Source of the DNA: Hyphomicrobiales bacterium
GTDB lineage: Bacteria; Pseudomonadota; Alphaproteobacteria; Rhizobiales; Phreatobacteraceae
DNA: 64,000 nucleotides
Direction: 5' to 3'
NCBI GenBank assembly: GCA_017304475.1
Contig: JAFKKV010000010.1
Coordinates: 1 to 64,000 of the forward strand
Made by a program: the position numbers and the translations under genes. Numbering within the stretch: position 1 is the stretch's first letter; every line of letters begins with the position of its first letter. A model generated the notes under the pieces. The model was not told the origin of the DNA. It was given only the letters and a program-made list of their open reading frames with translations, and ran no database searches. Of this stretch, positions 61,489 to 64,000 are shown piece by piece.

Positions 61489-63438
61489 TCAGCGCTGCTC
61501 GAGCGAAGCGCGCCGCTGCGGCGCCGGCTCAGGCTGCGAGAAATCGATCGTCCTGAGCGTGGCGACCGCCTGGCCGGCGAAACGCTGGGTCGGCATGGTG
61601 GCGCTGGCGGACTGCGTGAAGCTCATGGCGACCACGTGCGACGGCGCCTCGATCAGCTTCAGCTGGCGCGGGTCGGGCGTGGTCAGCGTCGCGACCGACC
61701 TCTCCCGATCGGTGGTCTGGCGCACGAAGACGACGCGGCCGCGATTGCCCACCGTGCTCGGTGCGATCATCGGGGCCGGGGCTACACGCGCGACCCGGGT
61801 TTCATGCGCCGGCCGAGGGGTCGGCACGGGTTGAACCGCCGCGGGCTGCGGTGCGGCATGGGTCCGGGGGGCCGGCGCGGCGGCACGCGGCTGCGGCGTC
61901 GCCGCCGCATTCGGCAGGGTCACGCGCTGCGACGGCGAGGCGAAGGCGAGCGCGAAGCCCGGCGCGGCCTCGGCCGGTGCCGGCTGGCCACGCTGGTCGC
62001 CAGTGGTGATCAGCGCCGGCAGGACCGACGCCGTGACGGCCGATCCACCGATGATCTGCGGACGCGAAGCCGGCATCGGCGCCTGGGCCACGACGATCCG
62101 GTCGCCGGTCGCCACCGGTTCGGCCAGCGGCGTCGGGCGATTGGGTTCGGGCGCGCGGGCCGCCTCAGGCACGGGCTGCGGCATCGGCGGCGCGAGCGAG
62201 GCGAAAGTGACGGCGGCCGGCTGCGGCTCCGGCGTGCCGGGAACGGCCGGCCGGGCCTGCGGCATCGGGCCCGCGGCGAGCCGTTGCATCAGCTCGCTCT
62301 CGTCCTGGGCGCGTGCCCGCTCGGCGGCCGAGGGGGCCCGCGGCGGCACTGGCGCCATGGCGATCAGCATGCGCGGAGGAGTAGGCGCGATCTGGACCGG
62401 GGCACCGGCACGGGTGGCGGCCGGCGGGGGCGCAGCCGGCTGGGCCTGCGCGACCAAGGTCGGGGCCGGCGCCGGCGCAACCGGCTCACGGGCCGGAATG
62501 CCGGGGGCGGCCTCAGCCGGGCGAATTGTGGTGGAAACACGGCCGGAGCCGCGCTGCGCCAGGGTCTGGCGGGGCTGCTGCGGCTGTTGAGCCTGCTGCT
62601 GCTGCTGATTGCCACCGAACAGGGCTGCGAAGAAGCCCATGCCGCCGCCGCGCTGACGCAGCACGCCGCCGGGCTCGGTCTCCTCGCTGCCGCCGGCTTC
62701 GTCGGCGCGTGAATCGTAGAACCGCGACGCGGTGCCGCCGCGCGCCTGGACCATGGCCAATGCGGTGTCGAAACCAGGCATGGGCCGGCCGTCGGCCGGA
62801 ATATGGACGGTCCGTCCATCGGGGAACAGGCGGGCCAGATAGTCGCGCGACACTTTCGGCCAATGACGGACCGAACCGGTGTCGAGATGGATGAAGTGAT
62901 TGGCCGAGCCCGGATAGAAACCGACGCCGCCGCGCTGCAGTTGCAGGCCGACTTCGCGGACCCGGGTCATGGAAACGCCGGGGATGAAGAAGTCCATCGC
63001 CCGGCCCTGAATATGCTGAGAATGCTGGGCGACCGCGCGCGAGCGCCGGCGCAGCATGGCATTGGTGCCTTCGGAGCGGAACGCCGAGAGGACGTTGATC
63101 GGGGCTTGGCCGCCGACGCCGCGATAGACTTCCCAGATCACGTCGAACAGGCCGGGATCCATGCGGGTCGGCTGGTCGGTACGCCAGTCGCGCAGGAACC
63201 AGTTGAGCTTGTTCAGGGCTTCCTGGTCGTAACGGCCGTCACGCTTGAAGGTGATCAGCAGCTCTTCGCCCGTGTGCCGGTGCACCAGCGACAATGTTCG
63301 GGTGTCGCCATTGGCGACGACCGTCTGGGTCTGGCCGATGCCGAAGAGCAGGAACCCGAAGCCCATCACGACCGTTGATGCGGTGCGCAGCACACGCTGA
63401 GAAACGAAGTCGGAGATGGTTCGGGGGGATTGTTTCAC
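61489..63438 (-). CDS. DUF882 (MepK/YcbK-like) cell-wall peptidase with Pro/Ala-rich tail
   Basis: About 649 residues from the GTG at 63438 (MKQSPRTIS...); a GTG at 63501 would add 21. A membrane or signal helix lies at about 17-43. The catalytic DUF882/M15-type domain at about 45-200 carries the zinc ligands His142 and Asp149 (QHIQGRAMDF) and His184 (NHFIHLDTG). Known relatives are L,D- or D,D-endopeptidases that open peptidoglycan cross-links. After about residue 215 comes a 430-residue tail rich in Pro, Ala and Gln with no fold visible, which could span or bind the cell wall. The L,D-transpeptidase upstream makes the opposite type of bond. Confidence 0.85.
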   Translation of the reverse strand: MKQSPRTISDFVSQRVLRTASTVVMGFGFLLFGIGQTQTVVANGDTRTLSLVHRHTGEELLITFKRDGRYDQEALNKLNWFLRDWRTDQPTRMDPGLFDVIWEVYRGVGGQAPINVLSAFRSEGTNAMLRRRSRAVAQHSQHIQGRAMDFFIPGVSMTRVREVGLQLQRGGVGFYPGSANHFIHLDTGSVRHWPKVSRDYLARLFPDGRTVHIPADGRPMPGFDTALAMVQARGGTASRFYDSRADEAGGSEETEPGGVLRQRGGGMGFFAALFGGNQQQQQAQQPQQPRQTLAQRGSGRVSTTIRPAEAAPGIPAREPVAPAPAPTLVAQAQPAAPPPAATRAGAPVQIAPTPPRMLIAMAPVPPRAPSAAERARAQDESELMQRLAAGPMPQARPAVPGTPEPQPAAVTFASLAPPMPQPVPEAARAPEPNRPTPLAEPVATGDRIVVAQAPMPASRPQIIGGSAVTASVLPALITTGDQRGQPAPAEAAPGFALAFASPSQRVTLPNAAATPQPRAAAPAPRTHAAPQPAAVQPVPTPRPAHETRVARVAPAPMIAPSTVGNRGRVVFVRQTTDRERSVATLTTPDPRQLKLIEAPSHVVAMSFTQSASATMPTQRFAGQAVATLRTIDFSQPEPAPQRRASLEQR

Positions 63439-63657
63439 GATACTGAACTGGGCTCTGTCTGCGGACGAAGGAATGGACTCTCCGCCGGAATCGCCCGGCA
63501 CATGGTGAACACATCATCGTCGGGAACGGTTAAAGAACCCTGAGTCGTGCCCCGGGACTCACAATGCCCCGGCTCACGGACGCGTGACCGGTAAGCACCG
63601 ACTGTGGCGAAATCATGCCGGGTCATGATGCCATCCATCAACGACGATTGTGTGAAG

Positions 63658-64000
63658 TCACCCCCGTGCGCTGGCAAGCACGGCCCGCACGCGGGCATTG
63701 TGGCCGTAGATGTCGTCGTATTCAACGAGTGCGCCGGAGCTATCCACCGTCATCGTGAAATAGACCAGATGGATCGGCACCGCCTGGCGGAACCGCACGG
63801 TGCGCTCATTGGCGCCATACAAGCCCTGGATCCGCGCGGCGGTCCAGGTCTCGCCCGGCAGGCCGAGATTGAGCAGCACCTCGGCCAGCGCCTCGGGGTT
63901 CTGGACCCGCACGCAGCCATTGGACAGGGCCCGGTAGCTCTGGCCGAAATATTGCCGCGACGGCGTATCGTGCAGATAGATGGCGTGCCGGTTGGGGAAC
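63658..64000 (-). CDS. L,D-transpeptidase (YcbB/LdtD type), C-terminal part
   Basis: Cut by the right window edge; 113 codons up to the stop at 63658 are visible. The visible part reads FPNRHAIYLHDTP, then SNGCVRVQNPEALAEVLLNL, with the catalytic Cys in SNGCVRV, and the later VPIHLVYFTMTV. This is the C-terminal catalytic region of the large YcbB-type transpeptidases that form 3-3 peptidoglycan cross-links. The N-terminal part lies outside. Followed downstream by the DUF882 peptidase gene on the same strand, 156 bases apart. Confidence 0.88.
   Translation of the reverse strand, partial: FPNRHAIYLHDTPSRQYFGQSYRALSNGCVRVQNPEALAEVLLNLGLPGETWTAARIQGLYGANERTVRFRQAVPIHLVYFTMTVDSSGALVEYDDIYGHNARVRAVLASARG

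Overview
The window is GC-rich, densely coding DNA from an alphaproteobacterium, almost certainly of the Hyphomicrobiales (Rhizobiales). Evidence is the set of lineage-typical genes: ctrA, chpT, trcR (DUF1013), gapR (DUF2312), an aa3-oxidase subunit IV, a three-gene pntA1/pntA2/pntB transhydrogenase, a DUF1285-NudL-DUF6111-cca block and an Omp25/31-type porin-like protein. The genus cannot be fixed by eye; a Phreatobacter- or Bosea-like organism is a guess. It looks like chromosomal core: I see no insertion sequence, prophage, CRISPR array, tRNA or rRNA.

Layout. 0.3-6.4 kb: a leftward operon of a C45/Ntn-type amidase, a peptide-type ABC transporter (binding protein, two permeases, fused double ATPase) and a palindromic operator in front. 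6.7-10.3 kb: small proteins and a Zn/Cd/Pb-type P1B ATPase with a His-rich linker. 10.3-13.8 kb: a FeeM-like N-acyl amino acid synthase whose promoter carries two perfect CtrA boxes, then a membrane PAS-GGDEF-EAL protein. 14-23.8 kb: the divergent block cca/DUF6111/NudL/DUF1285 and moxR/DUF58/BatA-DUF4159/VWA-like membrane protein. 23.8-29.7 kb: accessory enzymes and regulators, a 39-codon microprotein candidate and a 36-bp inverted repeat pair. 29.8-33.2 kb: fliJ and fliI, a 780-bp regulatory region crowded with TTAA and GANTC sites, and ctrA. 33.4-43.8 kb: metabolism (PaaI thioesterase, cysK, FAD dehydrogenase, acyl-CoA synthetase, outer membrane protein, LysR/P450/PEP-mutase-like locus, TauE/SafE transporter). 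44-51.4 kb: one leftward string of trcR, chpT, cheA, cheW, cheY, cheB, cheR. 51.7-61.3 kb: rpsU, TPR lipoprotein, hydrolases, the pnt operon with aa3 subunit IV, two DMT exporters and gapR. 61.5-64 kb: two cell-wall enzymes, the last cut by the window edge.

Theme. Four parts of alphaproteobacterial cell-cycle control lie in one 64-kb stretch: CtrA, its phosphotransferase ChpT, TrcR and GapR. Promoter sequence suggests that flagellar, chemotaxis and acyl-amino-acid signal genes nearby answer to CtrA, and that ctrA itself is timed by GANTC (CcrM) methylation. That network, more than any single gene, is the most interesting content. Coordinates of starts are my choices from start codons, Shine-Dalgarno matches and overlaps; function calls rest on motif recognition without database searches.
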